This document shows positions 29,653-41,883 of a stretch of 64,000 nt of DNA, in pieces (the first letter of the stretch is position 1; the number at the start of each line of letters is the position of its first letter). The notes beneath the pieces are model-generated. The model had not been told where the DNA came from. It did not search any database and was given only the letters and a program-made list of their open reading frames with translations. Both the position numbers and the translations under genes were made by a program. The stretch comes from Trichomonas tenax (Eukaryota; Parabasalia; Trichomonadida; Trichomonadidae): contig JALKBU010000125.1 of assembly GCA_023091735.1 (NCBI GenBank), positions 1 to 64,000 of the forward strand. Reading direction: 5' to 3'.

Positions 29653-30656
29653 GGAACAATGAAAAAAATTTTTTTATTTTTCTTGTTTTGTGATTTAAAT
29701 GTGAATTTTGTTATTTTTATAACATTTAAATCATATTTTTCATGTTTTTAATCTTTTCGTGTTTATTATTGAATCATATTTTGGATTTTGGAAGATTTTA
29801 ATTTAATCATTTATCATAACTTTTCCCACTTTATTAATGTTCAAATAGAGTGATCTTGAAAATCAATTACTTGTATTTTTGGCTTGTAAATATTTACAAT
29901 GTCAATATTTTTGATTCTTCAATTTTATTTGTTCGATCATTTAAATTAAATTGTTTTAAGCTTGCGCAAAATGCTTTCGGTTAGAGCAATTGAGAGAAAG
30001 CATAAAGCAGAATGCAATTAAGGATGTTGAGGGATTCCTGTCATTTTACTTAATTTTTTTGCTTTTTTCAAAAATCTTAAAATTTTGCCCATTTTTCAAC
30101 GACAATTATAGATTCTATCGCTGTACAATGATTTTAGTATACATTCTTGATATAAATGATACACTTTTATTGTCAAATTCTCAAAAATGAGTATGTTTTA
30201 AAAAACTTAGATTTTATGATAGGCGATTGCCTTTGAAACACGAAAAATATGGTAAAAAGGTGTATTTTTAGGCCAAATTTTCAAAATCGCGCATGAAATC
30301 AAGGGGCAATCGGCACCCCACCCCAAGGGGGATTTTTCTGAGGAATTTTAAGAAGTTAACCGCCACACTTAGGGGTGGGGTATTTTTGAGGGCCTTTTAA
30401 TGCATATGAACTCTTTTTGAGCTCAAAAAAGCCAATATTCCAAAACAACTAACATTATTTTGTGAATATATGCTCTATTATCTGTACTGTAGTAATGTAT
30501 AGATAATTCAATACAGAAATATTGCATTTTTTATATTAATTATCGCATATTATAAAAAATTCGATATATAAATATGGCATTTTACTCATTAAAAGTAGGA
30601 TAAACAATCAAGTTGTAAGGTGGTGTGTATATTGAAAACATTTTAGCGTAAATCAA
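29653..30656. other. Intergenic, no gene seen
   Basis: AT-rich. A 10-bp inverted repeat of ACCCCACCCC with its complement lies around 30315-30382, an unusual C/G-rich patch for this DNA. No gene is supported. Confidence 0.5.
29657..29662 (-). promoter_or_regulatory. Initiator-like element of the SF3B3-like gene
   Basis: TCATTG on the minus strand with presumed +1 at 29660, eight bases before the ATG. Confidence 0.5.
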
Positions 30657-30756
30657 TGGAGTTTAATGGAATAAAAAACTGTATTGGAATAAAGGTGACT
30701 TTATTCGCATAAAGTCACCTTTATTCCAATACAGTTTTTTATTCCATTAAACTCCA
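30657..30756. repeat. Perfect 47-bp inverted repeat with 6-base loop
   Basis: Left arm 30657-30703, loop TTCGCA 30704-30709, right arm 30710-30756. All 47 positions pair without mismatch. The arms begin TGGAGTTTAATGGAATAAAA and end GGTGACTTTA at the loop. No reading frame uses it. It could extrude as a cruciform or be transcribed as a hairpin. Confidence 0.9.
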
Positions 30757-33700
30757 ATATTTTTGATTTTTTATTTTCATTACAAGGTGAAAAAATTCAT
30801 CTGTTTAGAAATACGAGATTTATGAAAACAATGTCTTCATCCAATAGAACTAACATTAATTAAATATTGTGAAAAATATGAGATAAATAACATGTATTTG
30901 TACTAGAATATCTTTTTGCCTGCATTTTAAATAAAGATGGAAATCATAAGACCATCTAATTCAGATAAAAAAGTAGTTTGTAAAAATTTCGGCAAAAACA
31001 GGAGTTTCTTCATATTTTGATACGAATTTTAGTAGGGATTGTATAGGATGGTCTAGAAAGCAAACAACAGATGCACAAAAACCCTAAGATTTGAAAATTC
31101 GGGAGATAATCTGAGAAGTTTTGGGTTCAAATCCGGAACAGATTCTTTCTGAATGTTTCTCTCATGTGCCATATTGTACAGTGTGCTAATGAAGGCGTAG
31201 TACGAATGCGCTCATTAAATATAACAAGTCCCTTTATTACTGAGTCGGCTCCTAAATAAAGACACCCCGTCCCAAGTAAGCACATGCAACCGCTGCGATT
31301 ATCGAGCCCTATGTACACTAGAAAAACTGATTAAAAATGGAGCCTCCGGGCAAATTCTTTATATCTTCTTTATTTCGAAATATATTATAAAATACTCTAA
31401 AATGCTGCTGAGATTTCTCGTGTATGCATTATTTTGGAAAATTAAAACATTTGTTTGTATAGCTTGGCTTGACTTTGAACTTAACTCGCTAAAATAGACC
31501 AAATTTTAATTTTAAACGTTCGCAAAAAAGTTTTTCCCCGAAAGCTCTGGAAACCCGACATCGAGCATTCTTTTTTGAAAATTTTATGTAGCATTGCGAC
31601 AATATACCTTGGTGATTGTTGCTTATCGTATTAAATTAAAATCAATCTCCGAAGTTGCCGAAATAGAAATTGATAATTTGTCAATTTAAGATATGTGTTG
31701 TATGAGTGCAGTACAACACATTATTTGCATGCTTGTGGATTGGTGTGCTGTGCCTTTTTTGTGTTGTTTGCGAAAAGCAAAGCGTAAATTTCATCATGAA
31801 AATTTTATTCTAAAGTGAACTGAATCATGTAAATTATACAAGCCTATAATTTTGAAAGTAGAATTATAATATTAAAATTCATGAAATGTAAGTTTTATTC
31901 TAAACGTGCAATTATAGTAACAAAATCAAGTTGTAATAGGAAAATTTGTCTTTGCATGGAATTTTAGGAGAATCCATCAGCTTAGAAAGCAGACTTTTCG
32001 CAGCAAATCAAAGATAAAAATAGATAATTTTTATGAAAAGTTGAGAATCATGTGTTCTCATGCAGGAGAAGTATACCTCCAACTATTGAAGGTTTCTCTG
32101 AATTATTAAAAAAATGTCGAATATTTTGGATGTCCTGTAACTGGTTCGATTTGGCTATCGTAAAAATTGAGTTTTAGCCTTTTAAGACAAGTATTTTGTA
32201 ATAAATAAAAAATGCGAAAAAATTTCTTTTGAATACGTAAAAACTAAAGCGAGAGATAAAGATAAATTTGTGAGAACAATCATTCCTGTTAAATTCAAGA
32301 GAGTTTTGAAAAAATAAATTTATTGAGCAAGGAGTTCTCATGGGTGATTCGAATATTGAAGTGGGTTGTGTGTTTGCTGTATCACGCCGAGCGAGAATCT
32401 TGAGTTTCGTGGTGGAATCCAAGATTCTCAAGAGACGAGTAGAGGCTCTGGATCAGCCCCTTAAATAAATGCCTAAAAAATTATGCAGGGGCATAGAGTG
32501 TACTAACTTTTCTTAGGGTGTACATTGTTTTACAAAATGAGAGCATTTGTGTTTTTTTTTTTGTAAAGTCATAGTATACAAAATGTCGGATTTGGTATTT
32601 ACACGTCAAACTACCTTTACACGACAGATTTATTCAAACCTACTGAGCAAACATTTTTTGTTGGAAATATCAATAGAACATATAATAAATTTAAATTGTC
32701 GTTTTATTTTTCTAAAAATAAAAGTTTTTACAATAAACAAAAGCAAAACTCAAAAAATGTCATCACTCAAGTATACTATTCTTTTAGTGGATTTCTTCTT
32801 TTCTAAAGCGACAAAATGCATCTATTATGCGTTTATCATCATACTGTCGTCTCAAATTTTGATTTTTCTTAAATCATCGAGTATTGATATCCAAAAATCA
32901 TCTTGTTTTGGCATGTTTTTCGCGCAGAAATGCATTATTTTTTGCGTGAAAAGGCTATTTTTAATAAAAGCTTCGAAAAGCTAGTCAGAGCTTCTAAAAC
33001 AGGTTTTGGTGGGTTTACAAAGCAAAGCGTGTGCTTTCTGTTTTAGCTTTTTCTCAATTCCTCTCAAATAACCGCAGCAAAAACCGAAAGCATTGGTTTG
33101 CGGTTATGCTGTCGGTTCTTGTAAATAACCTTTAAATCGAGATTACTGCAGATGTATAGCATCTGCATGATCTGTATATCATTTTTACTTTTTAAAAGAA
33201 TGATTTTTATTAGCTTTTCGAAAAACATTAAAAGAGAAGTGTATCAACTCTGGGGGTCAGAACCAGATCAAACATGTATGGGCAAATATAACTCTTGTGT
33301 GATGCCATACATAGTTATAATGTTAAACATATATATAATATCGTTTCATATTTTTCATTAATAATTTGATATCAGTTTATTATTGAGTAAATAGCAATAT
33401 TTATTATAAATATATCACATACCAACAACATAGTAACATATTACAGATAATACAAGCTCCTAATTGAATAATTGTTCAGTATCTTAATTTATAAATACAC
33501 GAAATCATTGCGGAGACGACAATATACATAGATGCATGCACATATTACATGTTTTTAACGTGATACACCAACTTATACTCATAGCCTCCCAATGAATATG
33601 CTGAAATTATTGATTAATAGAAATAAAGTATTCAAAAATAAAAACGATGAAAAATAATTAGCATCATATATACTATTTTATTAATGTAAACTGTGTCAAA

Positions 33701-35155
33701 TAAATTGTGAAAAAACGTGACCTTTAACCTTATACACTTTTTAATATATGGTTTATCATAACATTTACATAATGTTAATGCTACTTTTACCAATTTTGGT
33801 CGCTAAAAACCAAATTTGAGAGTTAAAACACTTCTATTAAAAGTGACAGCCATTGTTATAATTCATTGACTAAGTCACTTCGAGACAGTCGATCATCAGA
33901 CTCCAGCAAGTAATGGTGTGACATCATTGTTGAAATTTGATCCTAATTTCACGTTTTTACAATCGATTTTACCAAAAATATCATCAAAACTTTAAACCAA
34001 AATCTACAAGCTACCCTAGTGTTACCACAAAGAAGCAGGCGAGCTAGATGTTATGTAATTCACTCATAAATTTCTGACTCTTTGCATCCATATTATTTGA
34101 AGCTGAAAAAATACATATGTTATGAATCACACGCTCCAGCACAATACTAGAATGAGCGTATTTTCACTAAAAATCTGCGAAGCATAATTTTTAATATTAT
34201 TCTACAATAAATATTAGATTTTTTTACGAAATATTTAGTATGAATTATCATGAATTCATAAATTCATTATTTATGACTATGCATCGCACTATTTACTACT
34301 TGCCAAATATTTTGTTTACATGCAGTTTACTTGTCAAATATTCGGTTTACAACAACCGAAAGCATATTGTAATCAAAGGTTATTTTTCGAAAACCAAAAT
34401 CGCAAGCTTAAATTGGTTAAATCTTTTTGTAGTTTAAAAATTGAAAAAAAAGATGAAAGATGAAAAATTTTCGAAAAAATCAAATGTTTGAAAAATCTTC
34501 AAATTATAATTTTACTTTACGCCAATGATTTTAAAATTTAAAAATATTGATATCCGACCACTCAGTTTTTGTTGCCCTTGGATACGCTTTTCTGGATAAG
34601 CCGGTATTTGACACTTTTCTGGCAGATTTTATACAAATTACATGTCAAAATTAAGTTGCATAATTTTTTGCAGAAGTTCAGGCTATTCGGTAGGCCAAAT
34701 CTTTAAAATCAAGTTAATTATTGTATTTAAAACATGTCTGTCTAATTTCATAATTTATGACACATTTTCCCGAATCCCAATCCCGAGCAATAATTTTTAT
34801 TTGTAAATTATTCAATTTTTGAACGGCTGGGATAGGCTATCCCAAAAGTAGAGTGATCTGGCACATTATATTTACATAAAGATAAATGAAACATGCATAA
34901 TTAAGGTTCATCTAATATGCTTTATAATGCATATTTTATTTTTCTAATCCCATTATTTGTCATTTGGCAAAAATAAAAATTCCAAAAAGAAAATCAAATT
35001 TTTAAGGTTCTGGATACAGGAGGGATAAGATTTTGCATCACCAATACTTTGGGAAAATGTGGGATCTATATTTAAAAAATTTAAAGTATGCAAGGAAAGA
35101 GTGGAATAGAAATAATGATTTTGAATTTTATACTTTTTCGTTTCAAAAATCCTTA
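30757..35155. other. Gene desert, 4.4 kb
   Basis: I find no supported gene. A 10-bp stem with 9-base loop (ATGTGTTGTA, 31693-31721) is visible. On the minus strand at about 31127-31330 there is a GC-richer, stop-free stretch without ATG (GLDNRSGCMCLLGTGCLYLG) that may be a coding relic. The 145-residue frame at 32547-32984 is low-complexity and hydrophobic and is not accepted. Confidence 0.5.
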
Positions 35156-36130
35156 ATGTTTTATCCATTGAGGGATCTCTGCGTCAATGACGATCGAAAT
35201 ACTTTCACAATTATATTCCCACACCAATACCACGCGTTCAGCTGCACGCCTTTCGAGCTGATTCTCACGAAAACTTTCCCTGATATTTCTTTGGGTTCCG
35301 TAACGACATGCAACGGTATACAGTTAATAGCGGTCTCCGGTTTACCTGCGGACCCAAATTTCAACACCAAATGCGTAAGAATTTACGACCACAACAAAAA
35401 TGATTCAATGATTTTCTCACACCAATTCGAACAACACATTTTGACAATGAGAATCACACCGGATATCATTGCTTGTGCATTTCACTCGCATGTTGAGGTC
35501 TGGAACACAACGCAAAACCAAAAAATACATAATATTTCGACAGGCATAAATATTCATGCACCTTGCGATATATCATTTGACTGCTCTATCATTGCTATGG
35601 CTGGTGAAGTCCCAGAAGACGTCTGTATATCACCAATTCAATTTTTGAAACAAAAGAACTTTCACGCCGCGGATTATCCTGTTTCAATCGTTAAATTCTC
35701 ACGAACAGATACTCTTTTCGCTACAACGAGCTCTGCCGGTCATACAATTAAAATTTGGGATCAAACTACTGGAAATTGCGTCAATAAGTTCAAACGTGGT
35801 AACTACGCTTCTGTTGTTCACTCATGTGACTTCTCTCCAGACAACAATTTTGTTGCTGTTCATTCACAAGGCGATACATTGCATTTCTTCGACAATTCGA
35901 AGAGAAAGATGTCAGGAAACCCGTCTACTACACGTTCAGTGCATAAAATTACTATTCCGGATATGCAATCCGTGATTTTGTCATGGTTCCAACAAGATAA
36001 AATTGCCGTGTTGTCTCTTGATGGAAAAATGGTTGTTCTCACCATCGATGACCAGTGCCACGAAATTGCCCGTGAGCAAATTCAGTTTATGCAACGAATC
36101 TTGGAATTAGTTCCCCAAGATTCAACCTAA
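35156..36130 (+). CDS. ATG18: PROPPIN (Atg18/WIPI family) beta-propeller
   Basis: The 324-residue protein is a seven-bladed WD40-like propeller of the PROPPIN family. These proteins bind PI3P and PI(3,5)P2 on autophagosomal and endosomal membranes. The lipid-binding motif FRRG appears as FKRG in NKFKRGNYASVVHSCDFSPD. The preceding blade VSIVKFSRTDTLFATTSSAG and the N-terminal FHAFSCTPFEL-like block (HQYHAFSCTPFELILTKTF) are also typical. The frame is open further upstream to a TTG at 35033 and an ATG at 35057, but the conserved family N-terminus begins at MFYPLRDL (ATG 35156), chosen here. It is slightly shorter than most family members. Confidence 0.82.
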   Translation: MFYPLRDLCVNDDRNTFTIIFPHQYHAFSCTPFELILTKTFPDISLGSVTTCNGIQLIAVSGLPADPNFNTKCVRIYDHNKNDSMIFSHQFEQHILTMRITPDIIACAFHSHVEVWNTTQNQKIHNISTGINIHAPCDISFDCSIIAMAGEVPEDVCISPIQFLKQKNFHAADYPVSIVKFSRTDTLFATTSSAGHTIKIWDQTTGNCVNKFKRGNYASVVHSCDFSPDNNFVAVHSQGDTLHFFDNSKRKMSGNPSTTRSVHKITIPDMQSVILSWFQQDKIAVLSLDGKMVVLTIDDQCHEIAREQIQFMQRILELVPQDST

Positions 36131-36227
36131 ATTTAGTATATATATATTTGTTATAATAAAACACCCCTTTTATATATATAAAAGATACGCCGTTATAACA
36201 AAGTATTTTTTTATAATTAAATAAAAA

Positions 36228-39200
36228 TTATATTTCGTAGCCATCATAAGAACTTGATGATGAGCTCTTCTTCTTCCTCTTGCTTGAGAAGTCTTCTGCG
36301 TATCCATTGTTCTTCGTTTTGGATCGAGGCGCTGAGCTGTAGCTAACGGAGCCAGAGTTGTATGATCCAGATGATGAACGGGAAATAAGTGTGGGCGCGA
36401 ACTTGATGTGAAGAACAATCCAAGTAACTACAACAATAATAGTGACAACAACAAATACAGCAATGAGGATGTAAATGCCGTTGGATTTGTTATCCTTGAA
36501 GTAAACAAGATCCGCTTTCTGCATGGCAGTAGCTTCTGGAACTGAATTATTAACCGCGACCATCTTTGAAATATTATATAATGGCGAAACGGAAAGGAGA
36601 AGCATTTGTGCTTGATATGACAACTGCATTAATGGTTCAAGGCGAGCCCAGATACTTGTTGGGTAATCAGGAGGCAAGAATTCTGCTTGTGTGACTGATT
36701 TAGCGTCCTCATTATTAGTGAAATCGAGGTTTTGGATAATTGGCTCCGGCTTATTTACAAAGTTTTCTTTGAATTTTTCTATATTGACTGTATCATAAAG
36801 CAATGTATCATCATACTTGAAGGTGAAACTAAGAGCTCTTGTTATCTGGCATCCTGAGGAAAGCGCAATGCGTGGCCAGGAATTGGAATTCCATAAGAAA
36901 ACAGTCTTTACTTGACCGAAGATGTCACAGATAAGTTTTTCACTCGCTTCGGGTTCTGTGGTATTTTCGGTGGTAGGCGTTGTTTCGCCTTCGTATAGTT
37001 TGCGCAAGGATCCAGTTGATGGATTGTACTTTGATATGGAAGCATTTGGATAAACACTTAGAGTACCAGTAACAGAGAAACTCTCAAATACCGCAGGTGT
37101 ATCATATTTGACCTCGAGATTCTTGATGGATGCACTACAGCCAATAATACCAACAGTGCGAGAGTCGTAGAAGTGAGAATCAAAGGATAATTCTTCGAAA
37201 TCGACAACCATGTTGCTGTCACCGAGATTAAAGGTAACAAGTTCAGATTTCATTAAAGCAGTGAGATCTGATGTTGCACTGTATGTACCACTATTGCCAA
37301 AGCCGAAGTTTGGAGCAGTGTAGTTATAGAGCAAAATGTTGATGGATGTGCTATTGATTTTTTCAGGTGAAAACATATCATTTGTAATGGTAATTTGAGC
37401 TTCTGTTATGTTCCTGAATATATCAGGCCATACCTGGTTGTAGCATGGGCAAGAAGCGGTACCATTGAAGTTCCTGAATAACACTCTTGGATACTTTGAC
37501 CTTATTTCAGTTACATTAGCAGTAATATTGTATACTAAATTAAGGACGTACCTCTCCATATTCTTGAAACAATCCTGGTCTGTAGTATATTCAACAGAAA
37601 ATTCGACAGAACTGCACTCAATTGTGAATTCAAATGGCTTAACATTTTCTTGAGCAACAGGTCTAATCTTAAACCACAAGAACTTCTCATCGTACATGAC
37701 AGTATGCATGTGGAGAGGTTGAATATTAGTGATTGTGACAGAAGCTTTTGAAAGGCAAACTCTCTTAGGGGGAGCATTCTGTTCTTTGCCGGCAATGTCA
37801 TAGATGTTTTGGTGGGTGAAAGATAGCATGACATTCTCATTCATTTGTAATGTGCCATCAAAGAAATTATCAAAGTAGCAACTGATAAATCTTAACTTGA
37901 ACTTCGGATTAAAAACGTTAGTCGTCAATCTGAAATTCTCGAGAGTAAGAGATGATTCAGCACTGGATAGGTCAAGATTAGATAAACCAATACGGACACT
38001 GCTTGTGAATATGTTACGTGAAGTGATTGTAAATGGTGATTTAGGGAGTTGTGTACAGTTCAAAACTGGAATATTGAACTCAAAATCGGTATAGGCAAGT
38101 TCTGTGATGAAGTACTGGAATCTAACTTCTGCAGAATCAGGAGCAACAAAGTTGAATATTTCATTGAATACAGTATTAATGTAGGTTTTATCTTTTGCCT
38201 TGTATGACTTTCCAGAGGGTGTTAGCATGTGATCATATGTAATCCAGATTGCTTGAGAATCACAATCTGGGATATTGCTTGACAAACCGAAGCAGAACAA
38301 GTGAGACATAGACTTATATAATTCAGTGTTGTATGTTCCTTTCCATAATTTACTACTCGTATCGGTTTCTGTCTCAAGTTTAAGAAGTGATTGACGAGAA
38401 TAAAATCCTGTGAAAAGTGAGTTGTTAGTTTCTCGCACAACATAATTGTTACTTAGACTTAATGTTGCGAAGAATTTGAATAATCGAGTAGCGTCAAATA
38501 ATTGCGGAACTTCGGTGGAAAGGTATTGGGCATTGTTTGCAGGAGAATGAATATACTCAATTGTGACTAAACATTCGGTTTTTATATTGTTCTGGTTGAC
38601 CATAACAAGAGGATTCTGCATTGTACTATTATATACTGATACAGTTGGATGGAACTTCAGTTCATTGTTGCTAAGAATATTACTTCCCATGGAATCAAAT
38701 GTAACTGAAACCAATGAAGATCCTAATATGTATGCGTTGAAGAAGTTGAAAATTGATTCAATCTTTGAAAACACCACACTAATGCCACCGCTATAAGTCA
38801 CAGGAGTCGTAAAATTAATATAAACGTATAGACTTTCTATTGAAAGCTCGCCAAAGGAATATGATGGTGATTGAAGATAAAATGAGAAGTTGTGGCGGGC
38901 ACTGATTTTAAGCTTTTTAATATCAATCTGAGTATCGGACCTTTCGATGTCCACTACACCTTTAGTGCCTGTTTCAGCATAAGGGTTAAAACATTTGAGA
39001 TATACTTTGTCTGTTTGAAGAATGGCGTTATTAAAGAACTTAACGTTGAGATAGAAGTTATCTTCAAAGGCTTCAATATATATGGAAAGAGTATTAGGCA
39101 GAGTAGTAGCTGTTTTGAAAGATAAGAGATGAGGAGTATCAGTTGATCCAAATCGGAAAGTGAGTAGATTGACGCTCGAAAGTGATAACTGCAATGGTAA

Positions 39201-39941
39201 GGTTTCTGTCTCTGAAATCTTGAAATTCAAATCGATATGAGATGAATCACTACCATCAGCAACATCAATATCAAAATCCGATGAAGTATTAGTCTCAAAA
39301 TGATTGTAGACAGTTAATTTACCAACAAAAGACTTTGTTCGTGGAGGTAAACTCGCCGCTAAATCTGAAGAATCTGATCTAAGAATATACAGCATATTAA
39401 CAGAAACTTGAGTGCTTAAGTCAGAAGTCAAATCTGTATTTGCCAGTATGCTCGCCAAAAAATCAACGGAACAATACAATGCGAAAGGCGTAAAAGCATA
39501 GAATTTCGTCTTGGTGTCAGTAACACACTGATGAAATTGATAGTCATTAAAAGCCATAATATCGTTAAAATCCATATTATATCCTCTGAACCATATTTTT
39601 AAATTTTCATTAGCGTCCAATTGGTGAGCAATCTTGAATCTCTTTAATGTACCGGAATCGATATCTTGTCTGTGGGCTGATATGTTAACTATAATTTGGC
39701 CCCCATTTAGTAGACTTATGATTTTGTCTTCGATATCTACGCTAACCACATCGTCGTCAGCGTGGCCGATATACGAAATGTTAACTGTTTTTTGTGATTT
39801 GTATGAAGAAAAGTCCGAACTCTCAAGTTCGGAGAGTTTGTACTTCTTAGCGAAGGTAACACCAGCCTCGCATTCGCTTTCCGAGCTAATGTAAACGCAT
39901 AAGTTGACAGAAAGCGCGAGATTAAGCAAGAAAAAGAGCAT
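36228..39941 (-). CDS. Giant type I membrane protein
   Basis: A 1237-residue protein with a signal peptide (MLFFLLNLALSVNLCVYISS). The very long extracellular part is beta-rich and Asn/Ser/Thr-rich with many N-glycosylation sequons. One membrane segment lies at about 1155-1179 (GIYILIAVFVVVTIIVVVTW). The 58-residue cytoplasmic tail is rich in Ser, Lys and Tyr (KRKKKSSSSSSYDGYEI). Cysteines are paired and sparse in the ectodomain. It belongs to no family I recognise; surface receptor or adhesin is an inference from topology. The frame is intact, in contrast to the surface-type gene at 55-57 kb. Confidence 0.8.
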   Translation of the reverse strand: MLFFLLNLALSVNLCVYISSESECEAGVTFAKKYKLSELESSDFSSYKSQKTVNISYIGHADDDVVSVDIEDKIISLLNGGQIIVNISAHRQDIDSGTLKRFKIAHQLDANENLKIWFRGYNMDFNDIMAFNDYQFHQCVTDTKTKFYAFTPFALYCSVDFLASILANTDLTSDLSTQVSVNMLYILRSDSSDLAASLPPRTKSFVGKLTVYNHFETNTSSDFDIDVADGSDSSHIDLNFKISETETLPLQLSLSSVNLLTFRFGSTDTPHLLSFKTATTLPNTLSIYIEAFEDNFYLNVKFFNNAILQTDKVYLKCFNPYAETGTKGVVDIERSDTQIDIKKLKISARHNFSFYLQSPSYSFGELSIESLYVYINFTTPVTYSGGISVVFSKIESIFNFFNAYILGSSLVSVTFDSMGSNILSNNELKFHPTVSVYNSTMQNPLVMVNQNNIKTECLVTIEYIHSPANNAQYLSTEVPQLFDATRLFKFFATLSLSNNYVVRETNNSLFTGFYSRQSLLKLETETDTSSKLWKGTYNTELYKSMSHLFCFGLSSNIPDCDSQAIWITYDHMLTPSGKSYKAKDKTYINTVFNEIFNFVAPDSAEVRFQYFITELAYTDFEFNIPVLNCTQLPKSPFTITSRNIFTSSVRIGLSNLDLSSAESSLTLENFRLTTNVFNPKFKLRFISCYFDNFFDGTLQMNENVMLSFTHQNIYDIAGKEQNAPPKRVCLSKASVTITNIQPLHMHTVMYDEKFLWFKIRPVAQENVKPFEFTIECSSVEFSVEYTTDQDCFKNMERYVLNLVYNITANVTEIRSKYPRVLFRNFNGTASCPCYNQVWPDIFRNITEAQITITNDMFSPEKINSTSINILLYNYTAPNFGFGNSGTYSATSDLTALMKSELVTFNLGDSNMVVDFEELSFDSHFYDSRTVGIIGCSASIKNLEVKYDTPAVFESFSVTGTLSVYPNASISKYNPSTGSLRKLYEGETTPTTENTTEPEASEKLICDIFGQVKTVFLWNSNSWPRIALSSGCQITRALSFTFKYDDTLLYDTVNIEKFKENFVNKPEPIIQNLDFTNNEDAKSVTQAEFLPPDYPTSIWARLEPLMQLSYQAQMLLLSVSPLYNISKMVAVNNSVPEATAMQKADLVYFKDNKSNGIYILIAVFVVVTIIVVVTWIVLHIKFAPTLISRSSSGSYNSGSVSYSSAPRSKTKNNGYAEDFSSKRKKKSSSSSSYDGYEI

Positions 39942-41874
39942 TTTTGAAAAATCTGATTGAGAAAACTGAAAAAGCGTTAAAAATTTTGGATCAAAATATT
40001 ACTAAGGGCAGTGTAGCAATCGTATTGGAGATAGATATAATGTTCAACTTCAAAATATTCTATGATTTGTATCAAAAATATTAAATCATTCGATTCAAAT
40101 TGTTGAATGACGTCTCTCAAAAAAATTAGATAAATAATGGATCTTTGTACAACTTTGAATAAAAATACAAGGATTGTTCTTAAGAAGTGACAATCAGATT
40201 GAAAATATTTCAAAAAGTGGAAGTAGAAAATAGATTCCTTGACTAATAAAGGCATGGAAGAAGTTAAGATTATGTCACTTTTTGAAAGATGATCATCCTC
40301 ACTATATTTTCGGACAACATTTTTATGGTTAGTATTGTTGAGCTTTACAAACAATTTTGAGATAATACATAAAGTATGTTACAGAGTATAATACATGAAA
40401 TGTTTTTTTTTAATACTCTATTTTTTGAATCGGTGAGGGAAAATATTATAAGCTTTTTATATTATGTGGTAAGTGTCAAACACAAAAAGCTCTCAAAGTT
40501 CTCAATTGATTGAATAACCATTTATATAAACTACATTTTTTAATCAAGGTACTTTACGTGTTCCTCACAATATTGAGAGGAGCCCCCTTGAAAAAATAGA
40601 GAGAAGTATCTAGATTAAAAAATGTAGTTTATATAACTATTATATACGAAATAATTATCAAAAAATGAATTTTATGTATCTTTTTTTAATTTTTAGGCGC
40701 AAATAAGTCATTTTATCTCAATTCAACTATAATAATATTGTTCTATCATCTCATAGAGCTGTTTGCAGTCATATTTGAACGCAGAACGCATTTTTGTTTT
40801 ATTCATTTGCAATTTCGAGTATAATCATTTAGGGACAAGAAAATGTTAAAAAATCACCAAAAAAAACAACCTTCTTGATTTTGTTTTCTCTCATGCTAAG
40901 GATTAATTGCTTGGAGTATCACCGCTCAATTTCAACTTTTTAATTATAATATTAATAATCAGCGGGAAAAGGTGAAATAATTTACCATTTTAATAGCCAC
41001 TTGAATATATACATGCTAAAAAATCTGCTGACAATTGTAAAGTAGTAAAATGAACAAGCAAATCACATTGAAATTCTGCTGTTTCTTCGTGTTCAATTTG
41101 TTTGATGCATTAATCAGTTATTATAGCCTATGATAGCTATGTTATTTCAATTAGGTGCTTTGATATCCATAAATAACACTAATTATTACACCTAAATTTA
41201 TGGATAGCTCTACATTGGTTCTAGGCTTTCGTCCACGTGAATTGATAGCATAACTGTCTCCTCTGACGTTATTTCGTGTAAATGCCCTAAAGCTTTCATA
41301 TGTTTTTCAAAAATCAAGGAATTTTTGAGTAATAATTCATTTATTTTTATGCTTAATGTTCATATATCGATGTTTTGTTGTGAAATTCATATTTGTGTGA
41401 GATCATCTTAAAAAACATGTATTTTCAATTTATTTTGGCATTACAGCGATCTCAGTACTACAAATAGTGCAAATTGTACCTTGAAATCAAGAAATATGCA
41501 AATTTTGCTGAATTTTTTAAAATTTTTTTCTCCTTGTCAGTATTTTGCAAATTTATTACCAAAATACTGCTAAGTGATGATTGGCAAATGAATTAATGCA
41601 AGAAAAAAGTGTCCTGATTTTCACATCACTCGTGTTTTTTGAAAAAATCGCATTTCTTTTTCAAAGTCCATGATTTTTAAGTTTTGATTGATTTTTAAGC
41701 GAGATATATTAATTGATCTCCTCCAATATGCTATATACAGAGAATCGAATATCATTGTAAATCTAGATCTCTCTATCTTGAAAAGCATCAAATTGTAAGA
41801 AATACGTTTTTTAGACAATCTCATAGAATATTTTGAGAGCCTATATTTGAAGCTATCGAATCAACAATAAGGTG
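39942..41874. other. Intergenic, no gene seen
   Basis: AT-rich, with the 24-bp inverted repeat at 40522-40636. No other element or coding frame is supported. Confidence 0.5.
40522..40636. repeat. 24-bp perfect inverted repeat with 67-base spacer
   Basis: Arms 40522-40545 (TTATATAAACTACATTTTTT then AATC) and 40613-40636 are perfect complements. The spacer contains CTCACAATATTGAGAG, which itself pairs, and a C/G-rich AGCCCCCTTG. It could be a small foldback element or a transcript hairpin. No target duplication is seen. Confidence 0.75.
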
Positions 41875-41883
41875 AATCGAAGA

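Noticed and set aside
31118..31140. tRNA B-box-like GGTTCAAATCC
   Set aside because: The T-stem does not pair beyond two bases and no acceptor or anticodon arm can be drawn.
32547..32984. 145-codon open frame in the gene desert
   Set aside because: Low-complexity Phe/Ile/Lys/Ser-rich product, as expected from AT-rich DNA; no domain and no initiator motif before the start.
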